Numbered from the stretch's first letter, positions 1-7,536 are shown. The stretch is 11,838 nt of DNA from Verrucomicrobiota bacterium (GCA_003219995.1 QHRC01000130.1:1607-13444), one strand, 5' to 3'. Notes: generated by a model from the sequence alone, not told the origin. Numbers and translations: made by a program.

Positions 1-22
1 ATCGGGCAAGGGACTGCCCGAT
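1..22. repeat. Perfect hairpin downstream of tgt
   Basis: An 8-bp perfect inverted repeat (ATCGGGCA / TGCCCGAT) with a 6-nt loop lies 16 nt beyond the tgt stop codon. A second short stem (29-34 with 43-48, GCCGAC/GTCGGC) brackets the stop codon itself. Together they could end or protect the tgt transcript. The window ends at the outer stem, so a downstream T-run on the minus strand cannot be seen and an intrinsic terminator cannot be confirmed. Confidence 0.4.
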
Positions 23-38
23 CCACTGGCCGACCATC

Positions 39-1217
39 TCATGTCGGCGCAAAATCGACATCGCGCGTTTTGTAATTCGCGACAAAGCTCTTTCGAAATT
101 GGTCGAACGTTCCAATGTCGATTTTGTCGCGAGCTTGCCGCATAAGATTGAGATAGAGATGCAGGTTGTGCAGCGTGATGAGACGCAGTCCAAGAATTTC
201 CTCGGTTTTGACGAGATGACGAATGTAACTCCGAGAGAACTCGGAGCAGGCCGCGCAAGTACATCCGTCTTCGATCGGTCCTTTCTGCATTGCAAATTCC
301 GCATTTTTTAAGTTGAGCGTGCCGCCCGAAGTAAACGCCGTCCCGTTTCGCGCGAGACGCGTCGGTAACACGCAATCGAACAGGTCCATGCCGCGCGCGA
401 TCACCTCGAGCAATTGCGGCGGCGTGCCAAGTCCCATCGCGTAGCGCGGCTTGTCGTGCGGCAAGAACGGCTCGCTCGCCTCGATCGCGCGCATCATTTC
501 TTCTTCCGGCTCACCCACGCTCACCCCGCCGATGGCGTAACCGTCGAATGCAAGATCGACAATTGCCTGCGCGCTGGCCTTGCGCAGATCGTCAAAGATG
601 GCGCCTTGCACGATGCCGAAGAGAAGCTGGCGCGTTGTAGGTGCCGCCGTCTCGGCGGCAGAACTTGTGAAACTGCCGCTAGGGACAGCGGCAGCTACAA
701 CATCTTTGCAGCGAGCGGCCCAGCGCGTTGTCATTTCTACACTACGCGCGGCGTAATCGTATTCGCACGGAAACGGCGCGCATTCATCCAGCACCATCGC
801 GATATCGCTGCCGAGCGCGGCTTGAATTTCCATCGCGATTTCCGGGCTGATGAAAGCCGGCGTTCCGTCGACATGATTTTGAAAATGCACGCCCTCCTCA
901 GTGACTTTGCGCAACTTTGCGAGCGAGAAGATTTGGTAACCACCGCTGTCGGTCAGGATCGGTCCATCCCAGTTCATAAACCGATGCAATCCGCCGAAGT
1001 GTCTCATCACCTCCAGTCGCGGCCTAACAAAGAGATGGTACGTGTTCCCGAGAATGATGTGCGCATTCAACTCGTGCAACTCGCGCGGGCTGACGGCTTT
1101 GACCGTGCCTTGCGTTCCCACCGGCATAAACGCCGGTGTCTCGATCACGCCATGAGCGGTTGTGAGCCGGCCGTGCCGCGCTCGTGTTTGTCGATCTTGT
1201 GCGAGAAGTTCAAACAC
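39..1217 (-). CDS. tgt: Queuine tRNA-ribosyltransferase (tRNA-guanine transglycosylase)
   Basis: Exchanges guanine-34 in tRNAs with GUN anticodons for the queuosine precursor preQ1 (cytoplasm). I place the start at the GTG at 1217, giving 392 residues beginning V-F-E-L, which aligns with the family N-terminus (E. coli begins M-K-F-E-L). An in-frame ATG at 1322 would add 35 residues that mostly translate a palindromic repeat. In GTG numbering, DSGGYQ at 90-95 holds the conserved active-site Asp, and FDCVLPTRLARNG begins at 280 with D281 in the position of the catalytic nucleophile. The zinc site is C319, C321, C324 and H350. Residues about 173-195, between the RWAARCK and LLFGIVQG motifs, are encoded by a 68-bp palindrome and make the protein longer than the usual 370-375. 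All catalytic motifs are intact, so it is probably functional. It is divergent from rpsL; no clear ribosome binding site is seen before the GTG. Confidence 0.96.
   Translation of the reverse strand: MFELLAQDRQTRARHGRLTTAHGVIETPAFMPVGTQGTVKAVSPRELHELNAHIILGNTYHLFVRPRLEVMRHFGGLHRFMNWDGPILTDSGGYQIFSLAKLRKVTEEGVHFQNHVDGTPAFISPEIAMEIQAALGSDIAMVLDECAPFPCEYDYAARSVEMTTRWAARCKDVVAAAVPSGSFTSSAAETAAPTTRQLLFGIVQGAIFDDLRKASAQAIVDLAFDGYAIGGVSVGEPEEEMMRAIEASEPFLPHDKPRYAMGLGTPPQLLEVIARGMDLFDCVLPTRLARNGTAFTSGGTLNLKNAEFAMQKGPIEDGCTCAACSEFSRSYIRHLVKTEEILGLRLITLHNLHLYLNLMRQARDKIDIGTFDQFRKSFVANYKTRDVDFAPT
634..701. repeat. REPIN-like palindromic element inside tgt
   Basis: Two inverted arms begin with GTTGTAG (634-640) and end with CTACAAC (695-701). 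Each arm is itself a GC-rich hairpin: TGCCGCCGTCTCGGCGGCA at 642-660, and TGCCGC...GCGGCA at about 674-693. A GTAG tetranucleotide at the foot of an imperfect palindrome, with two units in inverted orientation, is the known architecture of REP doublets (REPINs) mobilised by RAYT transposases. It is read in frame through tgt and encodes an Ala/Ser/Thr-rich loop. Confidence 0.7.
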
Positions 1218-1224
1218 GGCGCAA

Positions 1225-1297
1225 CTGTAGGGGAAGCTGCCAGCTTCCCTAACAAAAAAGGCTCCAAAAAATTGGGAAGCTAGCAGCTCCCCTACAG
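1225..1297. repeat. REPIN-like palindromic element upstream of tgt
   Basis: The left arm (1225-1249) starts CTGTAGGGGAAGCTGC and the right arm (1274-1297) ends GCAGCTCCCCTACAG. The arms are near-perfect inverted copies separated by about 24 A-rich bases. The left arm folds on itself (GGGAAGCTG / CAGCTTCCC). GTAG sits at both outer ends, as in the element at 634-701, although the stem sequence differs. It begins 8 nt upstream of the proposed tgt GTG, so it would lie in the tgt 5' leader. Confidence 0.7.
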
Positions 1298-1343
1298 AAG
1301 AACTTGCAGCGATCGTCGTCAAATCGCGCGCACAAAATATTCT

Positions 1344-1371
1344 TTGCAGCGACGTGTTTTCCCTCTATATT
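1344..1371 (+). promoter_or_regulatory. Candidate sigma70-type promoter for the rpsL operon
   Basis: TTGCAG (1344-1349) and TATATT (1366-1371) are separated by 16 bp. The -10 matches consensus at 5 of 6 positions and the -35 at 3 of 6. Transcription would start near 1378, at the foot of the hairpin at 1381. It is the best-looking candidate in the divergent gap, but it is assigned by eye only. Confidence 0.4.
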
Positions 1372-1380
1372 TCGCGTTCA

Positions 1381-1430
1381 CCGCATCAGGCGCGTGACAG
1401 TTTAATACGCGGCCGGTGCGGATTTTTTTT
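1381..1430 (+). terminator. Terminator-like hairpin in the rpsL leader (possible attenuator)
   Basis: A 15-nt arm (1381-1395) pairs with 1407-1421 across an 11-nt loop with two mismatches and one G-U pair. The stem is followed by A and then eight T (1423-1430), which is a classical intrinsic terminator on the plus strand. No plus-strand gene lies upstream that it could end; its only downstream genes are the rpsL operon. This suggests a leader attenuator, or alternatively a structured 5' end. It lies 44 nt before the rpsL ATG. Confidence 0.55.
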
Positions 1431-1459
1431 GTCGCCCGGGACATTAACTTTCGGGCGGC
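1431..1459 (+). promoter_or_regulatory. Second leader hairpin before rpsL
   Basis: GTCGCCCG (1431-1438) pairs with CGGGCGGC (1452-1459), an 8-bp stem with one G-U and a 13-nt loop. It starts immediately after the T8 run and ends 15 nt before the rpsL ATG, close to its GGAG (1469-1472). It may shape access to the start site. The role is inferred from position only. Confidence 0.4.
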
Positions 1460-1474
1460 GCTTTGTTTGGAGAA

Positions 1475-1930
1475 ATGCCCACGATTAATCAGCTGATTCG
1501 AAAAGGACGCCGGAAGGTGTCGGTGAAATCGAAGTCACCGGCCCTGACCGATTGTCCGCAGCGGCGCGGAGTGTGCGTGCAGGTGATGACGCGTACGCCG
1601 AAGAAGCCGAATTCCGCTTTGCGCAAAGTGGCGAAGGTGCGGTTGACGAATGGCGAGGAAGTGATTGCCTACATTCCGGGGGAAGGGCACAATTTGCAGG
1701 AGCACTCGATTGTGCTCGTCCGCGGCGGACGGGTGAAAGATTTGCCGGGCGTGCGCTATCACATTGTGCGCGGCACGCTCGACTCGTTAGGCGTGGATGG
1801 ACGCCGTCGCAGTCGTTCCAAGTATGGGGCGAAGCGCCCGAAAGGCGGCGCGGGTGGTGGTGGCGCGAAAGAGGCCGCACCGAAAGCGGCGAAGGAGCCT
1901 GCGGCCAAGGAAGGCGCAGAAAACAAATAA
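1475..1930 (+). CDS. rpsL: 30S ribosomal protein S12 (uS12)
   Basis: Decoding-centre protein of the small subunit, 151 residues. The start is the ATG at 1475 ([12 protein letters not shown]), with GGAG at 1469-1472; the upstream TTG in frame at 1463 is not used in family alignments. [12 protein letters not shown] (41-52) and [14 protein letters not shown] (83-96) are the two loops reaching the A-site. K43 and K88 (Met-counted) are the residues usual in streptomycin-sensitive ribosomes, and D89 is the position methylthiolated in E. coli. The family core ends near [10 protein letters not shown] (114-123). It is followed by a Gly/Ala/Lys/Glu-rich tail of about 28 residues, absent from the 124-residue E. 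coli protein. It heads the superoperon, 21 nt before rpsG. Confidence 0.98.
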   Translation: MPTINQLIRKGRRKVSVKSKSPALTDCPQRRGVCVQVMTRTPKKPNSALRKVAKVRLTNGEEVIAYIPGEGHNLQEHSIVLVRGGRVKDLPGVRYHIVRGTLDSLGVDGRRRSRSKYGAKRPKGGAGGGGAKEAAPKAAKEPAAKEGAENK

Positions 1931-1951
1931 TTTTGGATAGAAAGATCGACA

Positions 1952-2425
1952 ATGTCACGGCGGCGGAAAGTTTACAAAAAGGAGGAGCGTGTCGATTCCC
2001 GCTACGGGAGTCCGGCGGTTGCGCGCCTTATTTCCACCGTGATGAAGCGCGGCAAGAAATCGCTGGCGGAGCGGATTGTTTACACCGCGATCGATAAATC
2101 GCGCGAAGGCTCCGATTCGGTCGATCCGCTCGAAGTTTTAAACAAGGCGCTCGAGAATGTCCGGCCGCGGTTGGAAGTAAAATCGCGCCGGGTCGGCGGC
2201 GCGACTTATCAAGTGCCGATGGAAGTGGCACCGGCACGCCAGATGTCGCTGGCCATGCGTTGGATCGTGCAATACGCGGACAACCGCAAAGGGGTGCCGA
2301 TGGCTCAGGCTCTCGCGCAAGAAATCAAAGACGCCGCTTCCGGTCAGGGCAACGCGATCAAGAAACGCGAAGACACGCACAAAATGGCGCAGGCAAATCG
2401 CGCCTTTGCGCATTTCCGGTGGTAA
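1952..2425 (+). CDS. rpsG: 30S ribosomal protein S7 (uS7)
   Basis: Primary binder of the 3' major domain of 16S rRNA, forming part of the head and the E-site. The 157 residues match the usual bacterial length. The N-terminus [12 protein letters not shown], the segment [20 protein letters not shown] (15-34), and [17 protein letters not shown] (about 76-92) are family hallmarks; the C-terminus NRAFAHFRW is typical. Translation starts at ATG 1952 with no clear Shine-Dalgarno. A copy of the recurrent decamer AAGATCGACA (1942-1951) directly abuts the ATG. The stop codon is 5 nt before fusA, consistent with coupled translation. In E. coli S7 is the autogenous repressor of this operon; whether that applies here is not visible. 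Confidence 0.98.
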   Translation: MSRRRKVYKKEERVDSRYGSPAVARLISTVMKRGKKSLAERIVYTAIDKSREGSDSVDPLEVLNKALENVRPRLEVKSRRVGGATYQVPMEVAPARQMSLAMRWIVQYADNRKGVPMAQALAQEIKDAASGQGNAIKKREDTHKMAQANRAFAHFRW

Positions 2426-2430
2426 CGATT

Positions 2431-4614
2431 ATGCCCGCTACACTCGAAAAACAAAAATCAGCTGCGGGCGCGAAAAACCCGAATTCCCCGAATCGCAAAT
2501 TCCCGCTCGAGCGAACGCGCAACATCGGGATTGCCGCGCACATCGATGCTGGCAAAACGACACTGACCGAGCGCGTTTTGTTTTACACGGGAATGATCCA
2601 CAAGATGGGTGAGGTGCACGAAGGCACGACCGTGACCGACTGGATGGAACAGGAACGCGAGCGCGGCATCACGATTACTTCAGCCGCGACTACCTGCGCA
2701 TGGGCGCAACCCAAGGAAGAAGGCGTTTACAAAATTTTCGAAGGCATCAAGCAACGCATCAACATCATCGACACACCGGGCCATGTCGATTTTACAGCCG
2801 AAGTGGAACGCTCGCTGCGCGTGCTCGACGGCGCGATCGCGGTGTTTGACGGCGTGGCCGGCGTCCAGCCGCAATCAGAAACCGTCTGGCGGCAGGCGAC
2901 CAAGTACAATGTGCCGTGCATCGCCTTCATCAATAAAATGGACCGGGTCGGCGCCGATTTTAAGATGTCGATTGAGAGCATGCACAAGAAACTTGGCGCG
3001 AATGCGTGGCCGGTTTTGATTCCACTGGGCAGGGAAGATCAGCTCAAAGGCCAGCTCGACGTCATTAATAAGAAAGCGGTCATTTATTCCGACAGCGATC
3101 AGCTTGGATCGACCTATGAATTGACGGACGTGCCGAAGGAATATGTCGATCTTGTCAACAAAGCGTACCACGACCTGGTCGAGCAAATTTCAAATCTCGA
3201 CGACGAAGTTGCGGAAACTGTGCTGGAAGAGAAACCAGTCACGCCGGAGCTTTTGAAAGCGGGCATTCGCCGGCAAACGATCGCGAACAAGTTCGTTCCA
3301 GTCGTCGGCGGTTCTGCGTTGAAGAACAAAGGCATCCAGTACCTCATCGATGCGGTTGTCGATTATTTGCCGAGTCCGCTCGACATTCCGCCGGCCAAGG
3401 GGATGGAGCCGGACACGCACGAGCCAATGGAGGCGCCGACGGACGACAACGCGCCGTTCTGTTCTCTCGCGTTCAAATTGTGGAGTGATCCTTTTGTCGG
3501 CAAACTTGTTTTCTTCCGTGTTTACTCCGGCACGCTGAGCAAAGGGGACACGGTTTACAATCCGCGCACGAACAAGCGCGAACGCATCTCGCGTTTAATT
3601 CAAATTCAAGCGGACAAGCGCGAAGACATCGAGACGTGTTACTCGGGCGACATCGCGGCCATCGTTGGAATCAAAAACATCACGACCGGCGACACGCTGT
3701 GTGACGAGGACCATCCGATTCTGCTCGAGCCGCCAACGTTTCCCGATCCGGTTATTTCCATGGCGATTGAGCCAAAGACAAAATTGGACCAGGAAAAAAT
3801 GGCAATCGCGTTGCAACGACTCGCGGAAGAGGATCCGACCTTTCGCGTTTATACGCATGAAGATACCGGCCAGACGATCATCGCCGGCATGGGGGAGCTG
3901 CATCTCGAAATCATTCGCGACCGAATGTTCCGCGAATTTAAAGTGGACGCGAACGCCGGCAAACCGCAGATCGCCTATCGTGAAACAATCACAACGAACG
4001 CGCACGGCGTGGGGAAACTGATAAAGCAATCGGGCGGTCGCGGTCAGTACGGCCACGTCGAAGTTGATATGCGTCCCGGCAGTCGCAGCACAGGTCTGGT
4101 GGTCGAAAACAAAATTGTCGGCGGCGTTATTCCGCGCGAATACATCCCGGCGGTCAAGAAGGGGATCGACGAAGCGATTCTCAACGGCGTGCTTGGCGGT
4201 TATCCGGTTGTCGATGTTGAAGTGGACATCGTTTATGGGTCGTTCCACGAAGTCGATTCGAATGAGCTCGCGTTCAAGTTGGCGGCGATCTTTGCGATGA
4301 AAGACGGTTTCAAACAGGGCAAACCTATCCTGCTCGAGCCGATCATGAAGGTCGAAAACATCACGCCGGAAGAATCTCAGGGCGACATCTGCGGCGACTT
4401 GAGCCGCCGGCGCGGCAGCATTAACAGCATCGAGACGCGCGGACATCTCGCCATCATTCACGCGGAAGTTCCGCTGGCCGAGCTTTTCGGTTACGCCACC
4501 GCGATCCGCTCACTCTCCAAGGGCCGTTCCAGCTATTCGATGGAGCCATCGCATTTTCAGTCCGTGCCGCAGAACCTGGTCTCGGCCATTCTCGACCAAA
4601 AGGAGACGAAATGA
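2431..4614 (+). CDS. fusA: Translation elongation factor G
   Basis: GTPase that moves tRNAs and mRNA through the ribosome and helps recycle it, 727 residues. The start is ATG 2431, 5 nt after rpsG; in-frame codons from 2260 belong to an rpsG shadow. An N-terminal extension of about 23 residues precedes the [21 protein letters not shown] segment. G-motifs: G1 AHIDAGKT (36-43), G2 RGIT (78-81), G3 DTPGH (114-118), G4 NKMD (168-171), G5 GSALKNKG (294-301). Domain III contains [10 protein letters not shown], and domain IV contains [13 protein letters not shown] and the tip-loop segment [10 protein letters not shown]. The sequence looks like canonical fusA rather than the divergent fusA2 paralog. 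The stop codon overlaps the rpsJ start (ATGA). The usual downstream partner tuf is absent. Confidence 0.98.
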   Translation: MPATLEKQKSAAGAKNPNSPNRKFPLERTRNIGIAAHIDAGKTTLTERVLFYTGMIHKMGEVHEGTTVTDWMEQERERGITITSAATTCAWAQPKEEGVYKIFEGIKQRINIIDTPGHVDFTAEVERSLRVLDGAIAVFDGVAGVQPQSETVWRQATKYNVPCIAFINKMDRVGADFKMSIESMHKKLGANAWPVLIPLGREDQLKGQLDVINKKAVIYSDSDQLGSTYELTDVPKEYVDLVNKAYHDLVEQISNLDDEVAETVLEEKPVTPELLKAGIRRQTIANKFVPVVGGSALKNKGIQYLIDAVVDYLPSPLDIPPAKGMEPDTHEPMEAPTDDNAPFCSLAFKLWSDPFVGKLVFFRVYSGTLSKGDTVYNPRTNKRERISRLIQIQADKREDIETCYSGDIAAIVGIKNITTGDTLCDEDHPILLEPPTFPDPVISMAIEPKTKLDQEKMAIALQRLAEEDPTFRVYTHEDTGQTIIAGMGELHLEIIRDRMFREFKVDANAGKPQIAYRETITTNAHGVGKLIKQSGGRGQYGHVEVDMRPGSRSTGLVVENKIVGGVIPREYIPAVKKGIDEAILNGVLGGYPVVDVEVDIVYGSFHEVDSNELAFKLAAIFAMKDGFKQGKPILLEPIMKVENITPEESQGDICGDLSRRRGSINSIETRGHLAIIHAEVPLAELFGYATAIRSLSKGRSSYSMEPSHFQSVPQNLVSAILDQKETK
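4600..4605 (+). promoter_or_regulatory. Shine-Dalgarno site of rpsJ
   Basis: AAGGAG lies 5 nt before the rpsJ ATG and inside the last codons of fusA. It is one of only two strong Shine-Dalgarno sequences I see in the window, so it supports the start chosen and suggests that translation re-initiates efficiently at the junction of the str and S10 blocks. Confidence 0.7.
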
Positions 4615-4922
4615 GCAACGGTCAGCGCATTCGCATTCGGTTGAAGGCGTTCGATCATCGAATGCTCGACCAATCCGCGATCGACATCGTCGAGACAGCC
4701 AAACGCACTGGCGCGCGGGTGGCCGGACCCATTCCCCTACCGACATTGATCGAGAAGTTTACCGTCAATCGCTCGCCGCACGTCGACAAGAAATCGATGG
4801 ATCAATTTGAAATTCGCACACACAAGCGGCTGCTCGACATTATCGAGCCGACGGCGAAGACGGTGGACGAGCTGAAGAAGTTAAATTTGCCTGCGGGCGT
4901 CGATATTACGATTAAGATTTAA
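4611..4922 (+). CDS. rpsJ: 30S ribosomal protein S10 / NusE (uS10)
   Basis: Head protein of the small subunit; in other bacteria it also binds NusB and NusG in transcription antitermination. The 103 residues match the usual length. [15 protein letters not shown] (6-20), [13 protein letters not shown] (33-45) and [20 protein letters not shown] (52-71) are family motifs, the last spanning the ribosome-inserted loop. The ATG at 4611 overlaps the fusA stop (ATGA), which suggests coupling. In most bacteria rpsJ starts a separate S10 operon; here it directly follows fusA as in Chlamydiae. A long palindrome begins at its stop codon. Confidence 0.98.
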   Translation: MSNGQRIRIRLKAFDHRMLDQSAIDIVETAKRTGARVAGPIPLPTLIEKFTVNRSPHVDKKSMDQFEIRTHKRLLDIIEPTAKTVDELKKLNLPAGVDITIKI

Positions 4923-5027
4923 TTAGGAACAGAGGAATCAGGAACGCAGGAAAACAGGAAAGTTGATTTGATTAAGATCGACAATCAAAAGGATGAAATC
5001 CCCTCCTGTTTTCCTGCTTTCCTAATT
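4921..5027. repeat. Nested palindrome filling the rpsJ-rplC gap
   Basis: AATTAGGAA (4921-4929) pairs with TTCCTAATT (5019-5027). GCAGGAAAACAGGA (4946-4959) pairs perfectly with TCCTGTTTTCCTGC (5004-5017). TTTGATT (4967-4973) pairs with AATCAAA (4983-4989), leaving AAGATCGAC in the apical loop. The left arm also holds several near-tandem AGGAA units. The element occupies nearly the whole 112-nt gap, so rplC has no recognisable Shine-Dalgarno. I see no T-run terminator. Confidence 0.75.
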
Positions 5028-5034
5028 TGTCTTT

Positions 5035-5751
5035 ATGAGCATCGGGTTACTTGGACAGAAAATCGGCATGACCAGCGTCTACGACGCCAATGGCCGGCTG
5101 CATCCGGTGACCGTGATCGCAGCGGGCGATAACGTTTTGCTGCGCCGCTTGACCGGAGAGAACGACGGCTACTCGGCCGTGCAAGTCGGCTTCGACAGGC
5201 AAAAGGAATCGCGTGTCACCAAGCAATTGCTCGGCGAATTCAAGAAGGCGGGTTCGGAGCCAAAGAGATTCGTGCGCGAATTTCGGCTGGAGGTCGATCT
5301 GCCGGAGGGCGAAATCAATTTGAGCGTCACACAATTTCAGCCGGGCGACTTTGTCGATGTGACGGGTCGATCGAAGGGCAAAGGTTTTCAAGGCGTGATG
5401 AAGAAGCACAACTTTCACGGGCAAGGTGCGGCCCACGGCTCGAAAACGCATCGGCGCATCGGGGCAGTCGGCAATCGTTCCACCCCAGGGCGGATTTGGA
5501 AGAACCAGGGAATGCCGGGTCATCTCGGGGACGAGCGGGTAACGGTGCAAAATCTTCAGGTCATGCAGGTGCGCGAAACCGAGAAGATTATTTTGATAAG
5601 CGGCGCAGTTCCGGGCTCGAACGGCAGCTACGTAGTTGTCAGGCCGGCGATCAAAAAACCAATGGCAAAGGCGGGAGAGGCGAAGAAATCGGAGCCGTTC
5701 AAGAAGCCGGAACCCGCGCAGAAGCCGGAAGCAGAAACCGCGAGCAAATGA
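5035..5751 (+). CDS. rplC: 50S ribosomal protein L3 (uL3)
   Basis: Early-assembly large-subunit protein whose central loop approaches the peptidyl-transferase centre, 238 residues. GLLGQKIGMTSVYD (4-17) and VTGRSKGKGFQGVMKKHNF (109-127) are family signatures, followed by HGSKTHRRIGAVGN and TPGRIWKNQGMPGHLG. The glutamine that PrmB methylates in E. coli (Q150) aligns here with N147, so that modification is not expected. From about residue 208 a Lys/Pro/Glu/Ala-rich tail of some 30 residues extends beyond the usual length of about 209. The ATG at 5035 follows the palindrome directly. The stop codon overlaps the rplD start (ATGA). Confidence 0.98.
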   Translation: MSIGLLGQKIGMTSVYDANGRLHPVTVIAAGDNVLLRRLTGENDGYSAVQVGFDRQKESRVTKQLLGEFKKAGSEPKRFVREFRLEVDLPEGEINLSVTQFQPGDFVDVTGRSKGKGFQGVMKKHNFHGQGAAHGSKTHRRIGAVGNRSTPGRIWKNQGMPGHLGDERVTVQNLQVMQVRETEKIILISGAVPGSNGSYVVVRPAIKKPMAKAGEAKKSEPFKKPEPAQKPEAETASK

Positions 5752-6377
5752 GCGCGAAAGTCTTAAACAAAGCCGCGGCCAAGGAAGCTAAGATCGACAT
5801 GATCGAAGACGGGCGCGGCACGCAGGCCATGCACGAAGTAGTTGTGGCGATACGCGCGGCGCGCCGGTCCGGTTCCGCGAATACAAAAACGAAAGCGGAG
5901 GTCGATTTATCCGGCGCGAAACCGTGGCGGCAAAAAGGAACTGGCCGGGCGCGCGCCGGTTATAAATCGTCGCCGATCTGGCGGGGCGGCGGCGTGGTAT
6001 TTGGACCCAGGCCGCGCGATTATTCCAAGAAAGTTTCAAAAGCCACCCGGCGCCTCGCGTTTCAAAAAGCGCTTAGCGAACGGATCAAAGCCGGCGACGT
6101 TCTGACGATCGATAAGTTCGTCGTCCCGGAAATCAAAACCAAGTCGTTCATGTCGATCTTAAAGAAAGCGACGGACGCGCAAAAGGTCCTGCTCATTTCG
6201 GATTCATTCGACGAGAAGACCTCCAAGTCCGCGCGGAACGTGAAATCGGTCACGCTCGCCACGGCTTCGGATGTGAACACAGAGCAATTGCTCGCTTTCC
6301 ACAAAATCCTGGTGACGCAGAAGGCGCTCGAGAAATTGGCGGAGAGGACGTCCGCCTCCGCCAAGGCTACGGCGTGA
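5748..6377 (+). CDS. rplD: 50S ribosomal protein L4 (uL4)
   Basis: Binds 23S rRNA domain I and lines the exit tunnel with its long loop; in E. coli it also represses the S10 operon. The 209 residues agree with family length. QAMHEVVVAIRAARRSGSANTKTKAEV is recognisable across about residues 26-52, followed by PWRQKGTGRARAG and the loop SSPIWRGGGVVFGPRPRDY. The ATG at 5748 overlaps the rplC stop; in-frame codons reaching back to 5496 are a shadow of rplC. The C-terminal residues SASAKATA are encoded by a Pro/Ala-codon-rich stretch (6351-6377) that looks like repeat-derived sequence. The next gene follows after 10 nt. Confidence 0.97.
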   Translation: MSAKVLNKAAAKEAKIDMIEDGRGTQAMHEVVVAIRAARRSGSANTKTKAEVDLSGAKPWRQKGTGRARAGYKSSPIWRGGGVVFGPRPRDYSKKVSKATRRLAFQKALSERIKAGDVLTIDKFVVPEIKTKSFMSILKKATDAQKVLLISDSFDEKTSKSARNVKSVTLATASDVNTEQLLAFHKILVTQKALEKLAERTSASAKATA

Positions 6378-6387
6378 CTTAAACAAA

Positions 6388-6672
6388 ATGAACGAGCCCT
6401 ACGACATCATTGAAACCGCGTCGTTGACCGAGAAATCGACGCTGCTGAGCGAGAAGCAGAACAAGTACGTCTTTCGCGTCAGTCCGCGCGCGAACAAGAT
6501 TCAGATCAAGAGCGCGATCGAGCGCTTGTTCCAAAAGAAGGTGGTCGCTGTGAACACCTGCAATTATGCCGGCAAGAAAAAGCGCGAACGCCGCGCCGAT
6601 TACGGGCGCAAGGCGCACTGGAAAAAGGCGATCGTGACGCTGAAGGAAGGCGAGAAGATCGATCTGGTTTAG
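6388..6672 (+). CDS. rplW: 50S ribosomal protein L23 (uL23)
   Basis: Sits at the tunnel exit and is the docking site for trigger factor and SRP in bacteria. The 94 residues are of usual length. The pattern SLTEKSTLLSEKQNKYVFRV (12-31) corresponds to the family's TEK...Y-F-V segment. ANKIQIKSAIERLF (35-48) and KKRERRADYGRKAHWKKAIV (63-82, the extended basic loop), then the LKEGEKIDLV terminus, complete the fold. It starts 10 nt after rplD and ends 3 nt before rplB, without a clear Shine-Dalgarno of its own, so it is probably read by coupled translation. Confidence 0.97.
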   Translation: MNEPYDIIETASLTEKSTLLSEKQNKYVFRVSPRANKIQIKSAIERLFQKKVVAVNTCNYAGKKKRERRADYGRKAHWKKAIVTLKEGEKIDLV

Positions 6673-6675
6673 TTT

Positions 6676-7524
6676 ATGGCCCTCAAAAGTTATCGCCCAC
6701 TCACGCCGACGCTACGCTTCAAGTCGCTTCCCGCTTTCGAGGAAATCACGAAGTGGAAGTCGGCCAAAAGTCTGATCGAGCCAAAGAAAAAGACCGGCGG
6801 CCGCAATAACAATGGACGTCTCACGTCGCGCCACATCGGTGGCGGTCACAAGCAGAACTATCGCAAGGTCGATTTCAAACGCCGAAAGCGCGGCGTGCCT
6901 GCGGAAGTGGTCGGCATTGAGTACGATCCGAACCGTTCCGCCCGGATCGCTCTTATTAAATACACCGACGGCGAGCTGAGTTACATTCTCGCGCCGGACG
7001 GATTGCGCGTTGGATCGACAGTCGCCGCTGGCGACGACGTCGCGCCGGATTTGGGAAATGCTTTGCCGCTTCGTTCAATTCCGCTCGGCGCAAACATTCA
7101 CAACATCGAACTGGCGCCGGGTCGCGGCGGGCAGATTGCACGCAGTGCCGGCCAGCAAGCGACGCTGAACAATCTTGAGGGCGGCTACGCGCTGGTGAAA
7201 ATGCCTTCCGGCGAAATCCGCCGCATTCACGAGAACGCCTATGCGACGATCGGACAGGTTGGCAATGTTGATCACATGAACGTTGCCAGCGGCAAGGCCG
7301 GACGCACGCGCTGGAAAGGTCGCCGATCGCATGTCCGCGGTATGGCGATGAACCCGATCGATCATCCAATGGGCGGCGGCCAGGGCAAATCAAAGGGTGG
7401 TGGCGGACGTCACCATCCGGTGAGCCCGTGGGGACAACTGGCGAAAGGATTTAAAACACGCAGCAAACACAAGCCGAGTGATCGTTTCATTCTCGAGCGT
7501 CGCCGTTCGAAAAAGAAAAACTAG
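6676..7524 (+). CDS. rplB: 50S ribosomal protein L2 (uL2)
   Basis: Needed for subunit joining and peptidyl-transferase activity; 282 residues against about 273-277 in most bacteria. [20 protein letters not shown] (39-58), [18 protein letters not shown] (79-96), [12 protein letters not shown] (148-159) and [10 protein letters not shown] are clear. The signature [13 protein letters not shown] starts at 226, with H230 in the position of the conserved E. coli His229; the second His of the E. coli DHPHGGG is Met here. The C-terminus is the usual basic RRRSKKKN. It lies 3 nt after rplW and 12 nt before rpsS and shows no Shine-Dalgarno. Confidence 0.98.
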   Translation: MALKSYRPLTPTLRFKSLPAFEEITKWKSAKSLIEPKKKTGGRNNNGRLTSRHIGGGHKQNYRKVDFKRRKRGVPAEVVGIEYDPNRSARIALIKYTDGELSYILAPDGLRVGSTVAAGDDVAPDLGNALPLRSIPLGANIHNIELAPGRGGQIARSAGQQATLNNLEGGYALVKMPSGEIRRIHENAYATIGQVGNVDHMNVASGKAGRTRWKGRRSHVRGMAMNPIDHPMGGGQGKSKGGGGRHHPVSPWGQLAKGFKTRSKHKPSDRFILERRRSKKKN

Positions 7525-7536
7525 CAGTTGATTTTT

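Noticed and set aside
414..1283. 289-codon open frame on the plus strand opposite tgt
   Set aside because: It is antisense to a clear Tgt with all catalytic and zinc motifs, and its translation resembles no family; it is a GC-driven shadow frame.
1218..1322. Longer tgt reading frame starting at ATG 1322
   Set aside because: The 35 extra residues mostly translate the palindrome at 1225-1297, and the family N-terminus aligns at the GTG at 1217.
2260..2430. Upstream in-frame extension of fusA
   Set aside because: It overlaps rpsG out of frame; EF-G alignments and the rpsG stop place the start at ATG 2431.
3595..4461. 288-codon open frame on the minus strand within fusA
   Set aside because: EF-G on the plus strand is complete and canonical here; the minus frame has no recognisable motif or start context.
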